Source: Rheinheimera sp. UJ63
GTDB taxonomy: Bacteria; Pseudomonadota; Gammaproteobacteria; Enterobacterales; Alteromonadaceae
Direction: 5' to 3'
NCBI RefSeq assembly: GCF_021568285.1
Contig: NZ_JAKGTQ010000003.1
Coordinates: 62,001 to 126,000 of the forward strand
DNA: 64,000 nucleotides
This document shows, piece after piece, positions 26,880-36,051 of this stretch. The stretch's first letter is position 1; each line of letters begins with the position of its first letter. The notes under the pieces are model-generated. The model ran no database searches and was not told the DNA's origin. It saw nothing but the letters and a program-made list of their open reading frames with translations. Both the position numbers and the translations under genes were made by a program.

Positions 26880-29345
26880 TTATTGTGCCATCAGCTGATG
26901 CAAGGTGGTTAATGACATGGCCAGTGCAGCACGGCTCGACGTTTCATTTGGCGAGAAGTGCGCTTTGATCACCGGCTCTGCATCAAAAGGTCCTTGAGTC
27001 AGGCTAAACTGCACATTCATTAAACCGAGATCTAAGGCTTTTTGCACATAACCTTTTAACTCAGGACTGATCAGTGCGCTGTCTGCCACATCAATCCATT
27101 GATTAAAGGCGAATACTTTCAAGTTTGAGGCGGGGTTAAAGTTCGCCGCATCGGCTTGTTTCGCCAACGTTTGCACCAACGAATAGGCCAGTTCAGCGCG
27201 CGTAACTTTATTATTAACGCCAAACTTGCTGCTTGATACCGGTTTAATCACTGGCTGTTGCACGAAGCGTAAATCTTTTAATGCACCACCTTTCATAGTC
27301 ACCGCATTCGCTGCAGCAGCCGTATCACCATTGGTATCAGTGTAATTTAACTGATCGCCCTTATTGCTCTGGCGCACCGCACCCGCTAATACCATCGTAT
27401 CAGCTAATTGGGCTTTAGTGATTTTGCTATCAGGATCAAAGCCATAGCTAAAACCGTCCATCAACTGCTCTGCTACTGCATACTCAATAAAGCCTTGTGC
27501 AGGATGGCCAATCACATCACCGAGCCCCACGTAGCCATCGGTACGCACCAATTTTATTTGCGCATTAATGGTGTCAGGTATACCAAAACCATTAGTCACA
27601 CCCAGTGGATCTAACGCTACGCCACTTAAACCACCGACGCCACGCACATAAATTTTCCAAGTACCCGCCACACCTGCGGCCGATAAACCAATATTTTCAC
27701 CTAATACTGGTAGCGCCACACCTGAGCCATAACGTTTACCATTGGGATCTTCAAGTACCAGCGCAACAGTATTGTCACTGACACGTGCTTTAACACTGAC
27801 CAGCGAAATGCTGCTATCCACTTCAAAAGTTTCAACCTCAGGTTCACCAACAGGATTGAAATTTACCGGTTGCGTAAAGCTGGCGGCAATCGACGTTAAT
27901 GCTTGGGCATTAAACTGCCGGTTTTGCTTTACCGTATCACCAAAACGATTATCCATCGCCCGTGCTGCTTGCACTGCAGCATGTGCATTGACATAACCGG
28001 CACCCACTTCCCATGACTCACGCCCTGACATATTGGTTGCGGTATCCCGTAGAATACGTTTTACATCTCGCCAGTTTAAATTAGGATTCGCTTCCAGCAT
28101 TAAGGCCACTACGCCTGAGATATGCGGTGCAGACATTGAGGTGCCACTGCTCAGCGTGTAGTACGGTAAGTGTTGCGGTTCAATAATTTCACTGTCATCG
28201 GTTAGGCTTAACGCACTTAAACTCGATAACGAGGCGCGCACCGATACAACATCGACACCGGGTGCAGTAATAGTCGGCTCATCGACCCAATTAAACATTT
28301 CGCCACCGACTTCAACCTGCCCGCCATTCCCCTTGGTACCACGTGAACTAAAACTGGCTAAAGCACCACTTTTATCGCCAGCGGCGACTGTGACGACCCA
28401 AGGCGCTTTTTTGAAATTACCGGTAATAGTTGACTCGCCAGAGCCTGAGTTACCCGCAGAAAACACCACAATCACGCCATTATCACTTAATGCTTTAGTC
28501 GCAACGTTGGTAGGATCATCAGGATTAAAAGGGGTACCGACATCACCGGTATTACCAAACGAGTTGGAGATTACCCGAATGTTGTAGTCATACTGGTGCG
28601 TTAAGGCGTAGTCAAAACCGCCCAAGGTATCCAGGATAAATAAGCCTGCGCCTGAGCCATAACCAATAATTTTGGCACCGGGCGCCACACCGGCATACTT
28701 GCCAGAAGACTGCGCGCCATTCGCACCAATGATCCCAGCAACATGCGAACCGTGCCCACCTGCAATATCGGTGTTTTCAACATTTTCTTGATAAGTGATC
28801 GGCAGAATGCCCGAGAAGCTATTTAAATTAGTTTGTGCTAGCACGTTTTGCACGGTGTGGTTAGGAAAGCGGATATCCGGATGAGAACCATCAACGCCGG
28901 AGTCATTCACCACCACGCCGATGCCGCGACCGGAAAACGGCATACCGCTGCTGCGTAGGCTTTGATCCGCGCGTAATTGTTGTACACCGGTAATGGCGGT
29001 TGATTCATTATTTTCTAAGCTCATAGGCGCGTTGTGCCATACAGACAACACATCATTACGGGCATAAATTTGCTGAATTTGCTCTGCAGTGGCCACTGCG
29101 CCGACGATAGGTAAATTATGTAAGCTAACACCACTGATGCCCATTGAAGACAACATATTCAGTTGGCTGTTATGCGGTGCGCCTTGTTGATCAAACGTAA
29201 TGATCACTTGATGTAAGGTACCGGCGGGCGCTTGTTGCATAATGCTGACCAGTGCAGGGTCTAATGTTTTAGCGTGAAGGCTAGAGGCAGACAGCCCCAT
29301 AGCCAAAGAGAGAGATAACAAGGTTAATTTAGTTTTAGTTTTCAT
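26880..29345 (-). CDS. Secreted S8 (subtilisin-like) protease with SLH-like C-terminus
   Basis: An 821-residue exported protease. A signal peptide (about residues 1-25) precedes an inhibitor-I9-like region (to about 110). The peptidase domain has the triad D148 (VVVNDSGVDGSHPD), H198 (GGHGSHVAGI) and S403 (SSGTSMSAPHISG), with oxyanion N299 (SAGNSGSGE). After a beta-rich region, residues of about 640-821 hold SLH-like repeats, for example EYAVAEQLMDGFSYGFDPDS and NKVTRAELAYSLVQTL. SLH modules normally tether proteins to the envelope. A paralog with the same layout is at 36052-38523. It lies downstream of a NarL-type regulator gene on the same strand; its own upstream region carries the shared 7-2-7 motif. 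GAGG lies 5 bases before the ATG. Confidence 0.9.
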   Translation of the reverse strand: MKTKTKLTLLSLSLAMGLSASSLHAKTLDPALVSIMQQAPAGTLHQVIITFDQQGAPHNSQLNMLSSMGISGVSLHNLPIVGAVATAEQIQQIYARNDVLSVWHNAPMSLENNESTAITGVQQLRADQSLRSSGMPFSGRGIGVVVNDSGVDGSHPDIRFPNHTVQNVLAQTNLNSFSGILPITYQENVENTDIAGGHGSHVAGIIGANGAQSSGKYAGVAPGAKIIGYGSGAGLFILDTLGGFDYALTHQYDYNIRVISNSFGNTGDVGTPFNPDDPTNVATKALSDNGVIVVFSAGNSGSGESTITGNFKKAPWVVTVAAGDKSGALASFSSRGTKGNGGQVEVGGEMFNWVDEPTITAPGVDVVSVRASLSSLSALSLTDDSEIIEPQHLPYYTLSSGTSMSAPHISGVVALMLEANPNLNWRDVKRILRDTATNMSGRESWEVGAGYVNAHAAVQAARAMDNRFGDTVKQNRQFNAQALTSIAASFTQPVNFNPVGEPEVETFEVDSSISLVSVKARVSDNTVALVLEDPNGKRYGSGVALPVLGENIGLSAAGVAGTWKIYVRGVGGLSGVALDPLGVTNGFGIPDTINAQIKLVRTDGYVGLGDVIGHPAQGFIEYAVAEQLMDGFSYGFDPDSKITKAQLADTMVLAGAVRQSNKGDQLNYTDTNGDTAAAANAVTMKGGALKDLRFVQQPVIKPVSSSKFGVNNKVTRAELAYSLVQTLAKQADAANFNPASNLKVFAFNQWIDVADSALISPELKGYVQKALDLGLMNVQFSLTQGPFDAEPVIKAHFSPNETSSRAALAMSLTTLHQLMAQ

Positions 29346-29406
29346 ATGTGCCTCGGACGACTAGGAAGTTCTATTCCAGAGTCACATACTCTATTTGACT
29401 ATCCCA

Positions 29407-29422
29407 TAGGGGCTTCCCCCTA
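29407..29422. promoter_or_regulatory. 7-2-7 inverted-repeat site upstream of the first S8 protease
   Basis: TAGGGGC-TT-CCCCCTA, about 70 bp upstream of the protease start. The two heptamers are inverted around 2 bases, the spacing used by NarL/FixJ-type regulators. The same pattern occurs at 35956-35971 and, less perfectly, twice upstream of the second protease. A further half-site (TACCTAG) is at 29439-29445. Confidence 0.65.
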
Positions 29423-29456
29423 GCAGCAGTAGCTTTTCTACCTAGTATGTGTATTT

Positions 29457-30095
29457 TTAATCCAATAAGCCTTTTTTAGCAGCGTAACGCACCAACTCAA
29501 TAGAGTTATGCATATTTAATTTTTCTAACACTTTACCGCGATGGTTTTCTGCCGTTTTTACACTAATGTCCAGTAGCCTAGCGATATCCTTAGTTGAAGC
29601 GCCAGAAATAACCAAGTGAAACACCTCGCGCTCGCGCTCAGTCAAATTTTTATACGGGTCATCCAGGTTCTCATTCGGGTTGCGATACTGCTCTGCTAAC
29701 GCCTGTGAGGCAAACTGGCAATAATAGGTTTTACCCACCGCCAAATGCCGCACCGCACTGAGTAAATGCTGGCCGGCACTCGATTTCACTAAATAACCAC
29801 TGGCGCCAGCACGCACCATGTGGATCACGTACTCTTCTTCTTCATGCATGGTTAGCACTAACACCTGACATTGCTTAAAGCGTTGATTCGCTTGTCGTAC
29901 GACTTCCAAGCCATTCACCCTAGGCATACTAATATCGACCACTAACACATCGGGTGATAGCTGCTCTAACAACGCCAGTGCTTCAACACCATCCACGGCT
30001 TGCCCCACCACCTTACAATCATCAGCCTGATCAATAATACTGACTAAGCCTTGGCGCACGATATCGTGATCGTCAGCAACTACCACACTAATCAT
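29457..30095 (-). CDS. NarL/FixJ-type response regulator
   Basis: A 212-residue two-component regulator. The receiver domain has the acidic pair in VVVADDHDIV, the phosphoacceptor D54 (LVVDISMPRVNG), Thr in VLVLTMHEEE and Lys in GYLVKSSAG. The C-terminal LuxR-type helix-turn-helix is LTEREREVFHLVISGASTKD followed by IARLLDISVKTAENHR. The ATG at 30095, with GAGG 5 bases before it, overlaps the end of the histidine kinase gene by 8 bases. It is the last gene of the kinase operon. The shared 7-2-7 motif in this cluster is a good candidate for its binding site. Confidence 0.93.
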   Translation of the reverse strand: MISVVVADDHDIVRQGLVSIIDQADDCKVVGQAVDGVEALALLEQLSPDVLVVDISMPRVNGLEVVRQANQRFKQCQVLVLTMHEEEEYVIHMVRAGASGYLVKSSAGQHLLSAVRHLAVGKTYYCQFASQALAEQYRNPNENLDDPYKNLTEREREVFHLVISGASTKDIARLLDISVKTAENHRGKVLEKLNMHNSIELVRYAAKKGLLD

Positions 30096-30831
30096 TTTGA
30101 CCTCGCTCTCTCGATGTTTGTTCATGGGGGATCATAATACTAATTTTGCAACCTTGAGCGGCAGCCGCTTCAATTAAACAGCGACCACCAAAAGACGCGG
30201 CACGATCTTGCATACTGCATAATCCGACGCCTTTTTGCGACTGTTCGTCTAGTTCAAAACCAATACCATTATCAGTGATGATCAGTTTAAGGCCTTCACG
30301 ATCTTGTTTAATGGCGACCTGAGCTTGTGTTGCCTGTGCATATTTCACGACATTGTTCAGGGCTTCCTGACATATTCGGAACACCATAATTTGTAACTCA
30401 TCAGCTAACTGCAAATCCGCCGCAATAACTAAGCTGATGTTGAGCGTAGGACAACTCTCTGTAATTTGTCGAACTAACCAGCTTAATGCCGCGTGTAACC
30501 CCAGATCATCCAGCACCGGCGGGCGTAACAATCGTGATATATGCCGGGTATCTTTTAACGCCAACTCCGCTAATGCTAAAGCGCGTTGTAGTTGCGGGTC
30601 TGAATTATCAATAGCGGTTAACTCGTTGACCAATGCAGTGAGTACTTGACCAACACCATCGTGTAAATCATTGGCAATGCGTTTTTGCGTGGTGTCATTT
30701 AATTGCCAAACCCGCCGCAAAATATGCTGCATACGGCTATTATTTTCAGCTAACTGTGTTTGCAGTTGCTTTTGTTGAAAGTGCAGCCGAGTTAACTGCT
30801 GTTGGATCTGTTGCTCGTTGTTATTTGACAT
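30088..30831 (-). CDS. Cytosolic NarX-type histidine kinase
   Basis: A 247-residue kinase with no membrane helix or sensor domain. Residues 1-45 are a Gln-rich coiled coil. HisKA_3 dimerisation follows with the phospho-His H57 in RIANDLHDGVGQVLTAL, and the HATPase_c domain shows N160 (EALNNVVKYA), DNGIGF (187-192) and GVGLCSMQDRA. It should phosphorylate the adjacent regulator. Its 5' end overlaps the Ser/Thr kinase gene by 11 bases and its 3' end overlaps the regulator gene by 8, so the three are translated together. Lacking a sensor, it probably receives its signal from a partner, and the membrane Ser/Thr kinase is the obvious candidate. Confidence 0.92.
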   Translation of the reverse strand: MSNNNEQQIQQQLTRLHFQQKQLQTQLAENNSRMQHILRRVWQLNDTTQKRIANDLHDGVGQVLTALVNELTAIDNSDPQLQRALALAELALKDTRHISRLLRPPVLDDLGLHAALSWLVRQITESCPTLNISLVIAADLQLADELQIMVFRICQEALNNVVKYAQATQAQVAIKQDREGLKLIITDNGIGFELDEQSQKGVGLCSMQDRAASFGGRCLIEAAAAQGCKISIMIPHEQTSRERGQND

Positions 30832-33800
30832 AACCTGACATCATCGCCTTTTCTCGTGTTTGAATAGCCTGTCGATAAGGCTCCGGCGTTTGTTGCAGTA
30901 ATCGTTCAAATTCTGCCGTATCCGCTAAATTAAAGGTGTGATCAGCCCGATCGGGCTGGTTAAAGCGTTGCTGTAAATATTCAAAGGCAAAACTGCGCCA
31001 ATAACTGGTGGCTCGGCGTAATAAGGGTAAGGCTTGATTCAGTAATAGCCCTACCACTTCTGTTTGGCCCTGTTTCGCCGCAGCTAATGCCTGCAACTCA
31101 AGCCACAGTAAGCGCTCAGGTACATGATGGCGCATAAAGGTTTCATAAGCGACCGGTAAACTATCCAGTGGTTGTCCTTGCATAAACTGAATATGTTGCT
31201 GGGCAATAAAGGCTTTTAGCTCTAATCGCGGCAGTGGCTGTGCTTGCAATGTGTCCTGTAGTCGTTTGACATGCAGCTCGGCTCGTTGGATTTGCCCGGT
31301 ACCAATCAGTTGATTAACGGTCAATAAACTTAGGCTTTGTTTTTGTTCATTATTCGATGAAACGGACATGCTGTCACGCAGCAGGGTTAGCTGTGTCTCT
31401 GCCTTGTCGTACTGCGCACTATTTTGATAAAGCTCGGTTAACCATAGTCTAAATTCAAGCACCGCTCTGGGGTCTTGCTCTGCCTGCGCTTGCTCAATAA
31501 ACACAAGTAACTGTGTTTCTGCTTGCATAAAATTACCATGCAACGCCGCTAACTTAGCTAAAAAAGCTTCAGCAATTAACTTATCTTCAGTCAGATCTAA
31601 GGCTTCAGCATCTTCACTGGTCGATTTAAATAACCGAAATGCTTGGCCCCACTCCCCTTGCTGAATTTTTAGCTGGGCTAAGCTTTGCCGTACTTTAATT
31701 AAACTGAGCGCATCATTGTTGGCAACCGCATTTTGTTCGGCTTGTTTTAAATAGACTTGCGATTGCTCAAACTCCGATAACACAAAATAAATGTAACCAA
31801 GATTGATCAAACTTTCAGTAATTTTCCAGCTATCGCCTAATTGGTTTCGGATACTAAAAGCTTCAGCGTAATAGCGTTGTGCTTGCTGATACTCGCCAAG
31901 TTCTTCTGCCAGTAAACCTAGGCTATCAATAGTCCCTGCCACACCATTGTTATCATTTAATTGTTTAAAATATTTCATAGCCTGCTGCAACATTTGCCGA
32001 GCTTGATGCACCTCGCCTGAAACAAATAAAACAAAACCTAGATTTGAGGACGCTTTTGCCATGCCAGGTAAATCATTTACTTGCTCAAATAAAGCTAACG
32101 CGTCGTAATAATGTGGCACGGCTTCGCTAAACTTGCCTTGCCGTTGCATCGCTACACCAACCGCATTTAAGGCATCAGCAAGGCCCGCTTTATTTTTTAA
32201 CCGGGTAAACAACACTTGCGCTTGCAATAAATACTCATCAACCGCCCGGCTAATATCGCCCGTGCGAATGGCCAACTTGCCTAGCTGCAAAAATATTTCT
32301 GGGTTGGTTTTATCTACTGTCGCCAAAAGCTGTAATTGTCCGCTGGCATCTTGATAGCGGTTTTGCAGCGATAAGAAGTTGGCGTACTCCATCGTCAACG
32401 CCGTATCAAATGGTTTTGCTTGGAGCAAAAGCTGGTAGTTATCATCCGCTAACGAGTACTGCTCTTGTAACGCAGCTAAGCGAGCATTCGATAATAAATG
32501 CTCATAACTGTGAGGTGTCGATTGCTGCACGGCTTGAGCATACAGATTTTCTGCTTGCAGCCAATTTTGCTGTTGTTCATGCCATTCTGCTGCCAATAAA
32601 TAGCCAATAGCCAGCTGCGGAAAACGTTGCTGAAACTGCTGTAATAAACTCTGTAGCTGCTGTGTGTTGTTATTCGCTTGCGCTAGCATTAGTTGGTTGT
32701 ATAACTGCTGGGCAGCATCGGGTAAAGGCTGCACTTCAGCAATAGCCGGATCACTTTTGGTGTTTAACGCCATAAGCATGGCATTCATTTGCTTAAGCAC
32801 ACCTGCTGATACCGAGTCTAAAACGATGCTTTGTCGATCAGACCACAGCTGCGGTAATAGCGGTTGCCGCATATCAGTTAAGGTTGCGGCTAACTCCACT
32901 TTACTGTCTAACACAGTAATTTGATTGGTCAAAATAACATCCACACCGAGCAAGCTGGCTAAATCTTGCAGCTGCTTATCATTTAGCGGAGTAACAAACC
33001 CCAAATGCTGTAAGGTGGTTTGCACCCGCTGCGGCGGGATCAAGCGGATATTTTTCGATCTTAATTGTTCAAAGATAACTTGCTGCACTAAGCCTTGCAC
33101 CGCAGTTTGTTGTGGATTATCGGCTTGAACAGCAAAAGGTAACACCGCCAACGCGATAGGCAGCGTTAAGGCTTGCTCGTCTTGCGTTGCATTAGGGGCT
33201 TCCTTACGCGGTAACAGCATAAAAAACACAATACCGATGACCGCAGCCAACAACAATAGACTAGCAATATTAACCTGTCTTTTTGCTTTGTTAGCCGCCG
33301 TTTGTGTTAACCACAGCTGTTTTAGCTGCTGACCTGTTTGACTGCGTTGTTGCGGGTGCGCAGCTAAATTTTGTAAAAAGAAACTGCGCCAGCGCGGAAA
33401 GTCTTTGCTGATTTTATCCAGTGGCGGATTACTTTGTAATTTGGCCGCGAGTTGCTGGCCCATATCAGCTTGATTGAAAGGCAAATCTGCAGTGAGCAAC
33501 TGATAAAGTGTAACGGCAACAGCATAATAATCACTCTGAGCGCTGTGTTGGGCGCTTTGTAACACCTCAGGGGCGCTATAGAGCGGGGTGCAACTTTGGT
33601 GTGACACTTCACTTAATGCTGCCGCTAAGCCTAAATCAAGAAGATACAGGCGATTATCGCCATCAAGTAAAACATTTTGTGGGGTAATGTCACAGTGCAC
33701 TATGCCTTGCCGGTGAATAGCTTCTACGGCATCAATTAATTGCGCACCAATGTGTTCGGCTACCGCTTCTTGATGTTTATCTTGCGGCAAGCGGTATTGT

Positions 33801-34144
33801 GCTAAGGAAATACCGCTAATGTAGTCCATCGTATAAAAAGCACAGTCTGCTGCTAAATAAAAATCATGGACGCGGATCACATTAGGGTGCGAGATACCCC
33901 GGGCTAATAAGATTTCTTGACGGACTTTGTCCGTAGTTACGGTGGAGTCTAGTAGGCTGTTATGCAGGATTTTTAACGCGACATTGCAATGCAGATGCAA
34001 ATCTTCGGCTAGAAACACGCTGCCATTATTGCCATTGCCCAGTAATTTTACTAAACGAAAGCGCTTGGCCAAGACATCGCCGGCGGCTTGTCCGGTAATA
34101 GCAGGTAACTCTTGGGTGTGATCATCAGTACTTAACAACAGCAT
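30821..34144 (-). CDS. Membrane Ser/Thr protein kinase with TolB-like and TPR domains
   Basis: A 1107-residue eukaryotic-type kinase. Residues 30-280 are the kinase: glycine loop LLGNGNNGSVF, Lys58 (VALKIL), Glu77, catalytic HCDITPQN (D152, N157), DLG in place of DFG (170-172) and SAPEVL. A membrane helix follows (about 292-312), so the rest is periplasmic: a TolB/CsgG-like domain near 325-435 (LAVLPFAVQADN, LASLLGVDVILTNQI) and many TPR repeats from about 480 to 1000. All catalytic residues are present, so it should be active. ATG at 34144 has GAGG only one base away; TTG two codons later is better spaced. It precedes the histidine kinase in an overlapping operon. Confidence 0.92.
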   Translation of the reverse strand: MLLLSTDDHTQELPAITGQAAGDVLAKRFRLVKLLGNGNNGSVFLAEDLHLHCNVALKILHNSLLDSTVTTDKVRQEILLARGISHPNVIRVHDFYLAADCAFYTMDYISGISLAQYRLPQDKHQEAVAEHIGAQLIDAVEAIHRQGIVHCDITPQNVLLDGDNRLYLLDLGLAAALSEVSHQSCTPLYSAPEVLQSAQHSAQSDYYAVAVTLYQLLTADLPFNQADMGQQLAAKLQSNPPLDKISKDFPRWRSFFLQNLAAHPQQRSQTGQQLKQLWLTQTAANKAKRQVNIASLLLLAAVIGIVFFMLLPRKEAPNATQDEQALTLPIALAVLPFAVQADNPQQTAVQGLVQQVIFEQLRSKNIRLIPPQRVQTTLQHLGFVTPLNDKQLQDLASLLGVDVILTNQITVLDSKVELAATLTDMRQPLLPQLWSDRQSIVLDSVSAGVLKQMNAMLMALNTKSDPAIAEVQPLPDAAQQLYNQLMLAQANNNTQQLQSLLQQFQQRFPQLAIGYLLAAEWHEQQQNWLQAENLYAQAVQQSTPHSYEHLLSNARLAALQEQYSLADDNYQLLLQAKPFDTALTMEYANFLSLQNRYQDASGQLQLLATVDKTNPEIFLQLGKLAIRTGDISRAVDEYLLQAQVLFTRLKNKAGLADALNAVGVAMQRQGKFSEAVPHYYDALALFEQVNDLPGMAKASSNLGFVLFVSGEVHQARQMLQQAMKYFKQLNDNNGVAGTIDSLGLLAEELGEYQQAQRYYAEAFSIRNQLGDSWKITESLINLGYIYFVLSEFEQSQVYLKQAEQNAVANNDALSLIKVRQSLAQLKIQQGEWGQAFRLFKSTSEDAEALDLTEDKLIAEAFLAKLAALHGNFMQAETQLLVFIEQAQAEQDPRAVLEFRLWLTELYQNSAQYDKAETQLTLLRDSMSVSSNNEQKQSLSLLTVNQLIGTGQIQRAELHVKRLQDTLQAQPLPRLELKAFIAQQHIQFMQGQPLDSLPVAYETFMRHHVPERLLWLELQALAAAKQGQTEVVGLLLNQALPLLRRATSYWRSFAFEYLQQRFNQPDRADHTFNLADTAEFERLLQQTPEPYRQAIQTREKAMMSGYVK

Positions 34145-34188
34145 GCCTCAGTAATACATTGGGCTCTATGATCAATACTAATGGTTTT

Positions 34189-35040
34189 TTAACTGAATTG
34201 CCGGTTATTTACCGAGAATTTTTGTAATTCTTCATCTAACTGTTGGCTAAATAAGGTCAATGTCAGGTTATTAACCAGCGTTTGCAGCAACTCAAAGTCG
34301 AGTGCTGACAGGTATTTACTTGGCTGTTGGCTGTCAACATAAAACAGCCCTAACAGCTTGCCCTGACACAGTAAGGGTAAGCATGCTGTGGCAGAAAGTT
34401 GCTTTAATTTAATACTGGCACGTTGCGACAACGCTTGGTGTTGCGAAATATCATTTGCTACCAACGGTTGCTGACTATTGAGTACGCTTTGTAATGCCCC
34501 GACACTACCAAAGAAACTGGCTTGATCTTGCGCTTCCTTGCTAACCCCCAAACTGCAATGCAATTTCAGTGAGGTTAAATCCGAACCGAGTAACAATGCC
34601 GCGCGCTGCATTTGGCAGAGTTTTAACGCCTCAGACAACAGATGTTGCAGATCGGCTTTACTGTTGCTAAGCACTTGTGCATTCAGTTGAGCGGCTTGCT
34701 GCACACGCCAATCATCATATTGCTGCTGGCGTAGCAGTGCTGATGGCTCGATAGCGTTAAATAGCACAGGCACATTACCTACCACAACAATGCTGCCATC
34801 TTCCAATAAACAACATTGCTGCTGAATCCCCTGACTGCGCAAACCGTTCATACTGTTCAGATCAGACATCAACCAAAATGCTTCACTGTAGACGAGCTTG
34901 GCATGCTGGCGAGAAACCGACGGTTCTTGGATCACAATGTCGTTCTCTGGCGCACGGCCCAGATAGAAAGTGGCTTTATCTGCCAACAGAAACTGGTCGG
35001 CCGCGCGTTTCGCGCTGATGACGGTCAGTTGCGCATTCAT
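34189..35040 (-). CDS. FHA-GAF domain protein
   Basis: A 283-residue cytoplasmic protein. Residues 20-95 form an FHA domain with the phosphothreonine-binding residues G28-R29, S43-R44, H46 and N65-G66 (SVSRQHAKLV, LNSMNG). Residues of about 130-270 form a GAF domain (LLLGSDLTSLKLHCSLGV, LPLLCQGKLLGLFYVDSQQP). FHA domains bind phosphothreonine, so it is a likely reader of the Ser/Thr kinase encoded 44 bp downstream, and GAF could add small-ligand sensing. It lies 9 bp after the secreted-protein gene. The combination suggests an adaptor linking kinase state to the two-component pair. Confidence 0.9.
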   Translation of the reverse strand: MNAQLTVISAKRAADQFLLADKATFYLGRAPENDIVIQEPSVSRQHAKLVYSEAFWLMSDLNSMNGLRSQGIQQQCCLLEDGSIVVVGNVPVLFNAIEPSALLRQQQYDDWRVQQAAQLNAQVLSNSKADLQHLLSEALKLCQMQRAALLLGSDLTSLKLHCSLGVSKEAQDQASFFGSVGALQSVLNSQQPLVANDISQHQALSQRASIKLKQLSATACLPLLCQGKLLGLFYVDSQQPSKYLSALDFELLQTLVNNLTLTLFSQQLDEELQKFSVNNRQFS

Positions 35041-35049
35041 GTCATCGGC

Positions 35050-35865
35050 CTAGATCGCTAAACGCAGAGAATAAGCTAGCGTTTCAGCTGCACCATCTAA
35101 CACCCCTGATACATTATCGACATCACGGGCTGAGCGCCAAACATTGGGCATTTGCGCAGCATTAGCGCTACTGATCAGTTTTTGCAGTTTTTTAATTTCA
35201 GCAAGCGCCAGTTGATAACGCACAGCACTGCATTCACTACGGATAATACTGACACTTTGTTGCAGTGACACTAACAAATCAGGAGCAATTTGATTAGCAA
35301 ACTGGCTTAAACGCTGCTCCAACTTAAGCACTTTTTGATTAATGACCTGCGCTACTGGGCGCACATCAGCCACGATAATAAAATCTGATAATTCACCCAT
35401 TTTACCGCGCGCTCGGATACTACCCGCTCCGGTGGCCACGGTAATATCTTCAAAAGCCGCACCGTCGTGAGATTTATACAGTCGTAACGGCGTATTTAAA
35501 CTGTATTGCAAATTGTGCGTGTGCAAATCAATGACCAATGGCCCAGAGAAACTAAAACCACTGTTGGCCAGCGGCTCAATTCTTATCACCACAGGGTAAG
35601 CCGCTTGCAGAGAAATTAACTGGCTGGCAAGACGACTGCTGATATCGGCAGACAACGGATTAGCCACATAGGCGCTAATATTGAGGTTTTGTGCGGTTAA
35701 CCCCATCACATTTTCAAAGGTTAATGCCACATCCACTTCATATCCACCAGGCAACGTAATGGTGGTTTCCGCCGTGTTGCCACTGATATGAACGGGGTAC
35801 GTGCTGGCAAACAACGACATGCTGCTTAACAACATTAAAGATCCTAGCAGAATTGTTCTTAACAT
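35050..35865 (-). CDS. Secreted protein of unknown function
   Basis: A 271-residue exported protein with a signal peptide (MLRTILLGSLMLLSSMSLFA). The mature part begins with a beta-rich half (YPVHISGNTAETTITLPGGY and onward), which looks like an Ig-like or adhesin-type fold. It ends in a helical half (about residues 175-271) with two cysteines at most. I do not recognise the family. It is the first gene of the operon with the FHA-GAF protein, the Ser/Thr kinase, the histidine kinase and the regulator. GGAG precedes the ATG by 5 bases. An extracytoplasmic partner or ligand for the periplasmic TPR part of the kinase is a reasonable guess, nothing more. Confidence 0.75.
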   Translation of the reverse strand: MLRTILLGSLMLLSSMSLFASTYPVHISGNTAETTITLPGGYEVDVALTFENVMGLTAQNLNISAYVANPLSADISSRLASQLISLQAAYPVVIRIEPLANSGFSFSGPLVIDLHTHNLQYSLNTPLRLYKSHDGAAFEDITVATGAGSIRARGKMGELSDFIIVADVRPVAQVINQKVLKLEQRLSQFANQIAPDLLVSLQQSVSIIRSECSAVRYQLALAEIKKLQKLISSANAAQMPNVWRSARDVDNVSGVLDGAAETLAYSLRLAI

Positions 35866-35955
35866 AATGACTCCGTTAATAGGCGATTACAGTGCAAACT
35901 GTCAGTTCGAGTAAAGCTTACTATGCATACTGCAGTATTAACACGAAGAAATAAA

Positions 35956-35971
35956 TAGGGGATTTCCCCTA
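35956..35971. promoter_or_regulatory. Perfect 7-2-7 palindrome upstream of the kinase operon
   Basis: TAGGGGA-TT-TCCCCTA, perfectly symmetric, about 90-106 bp upstream of the first gene of the kinase operon. A second 12-bp palindrome ATACTGCAGTAT lies at 35927-35938, between it and the start. The 7-2-7 form matches NarL-type binding, so autoregulation by the regulator of this operon is likely. Confidence 0.7.
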
Positions 35972-36012
35972 GGTCGATAATTACAGCGCCCACACTGTAT
36001 TTATCGATAAAA

Positions 36013-36034
36013 AAAGGCAACCGAAGTTGCCTTT
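36013..36034 (-). terminator. Terminator after the second S8 protease gene
   Basis: AAAGGCAAC (36013-36021) and GTTGCCTTT (36026-36034) form a 9-bp stem with a four-base loop. Read on the minus strand the loop is TTCG (a UUCG tetraloop) and Ts follow. It lies 18-39 bp past the protease stop codon. Confidence 0.9.
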
Positions 36035-36051
36035 ATCATCACGCTGTTCGC

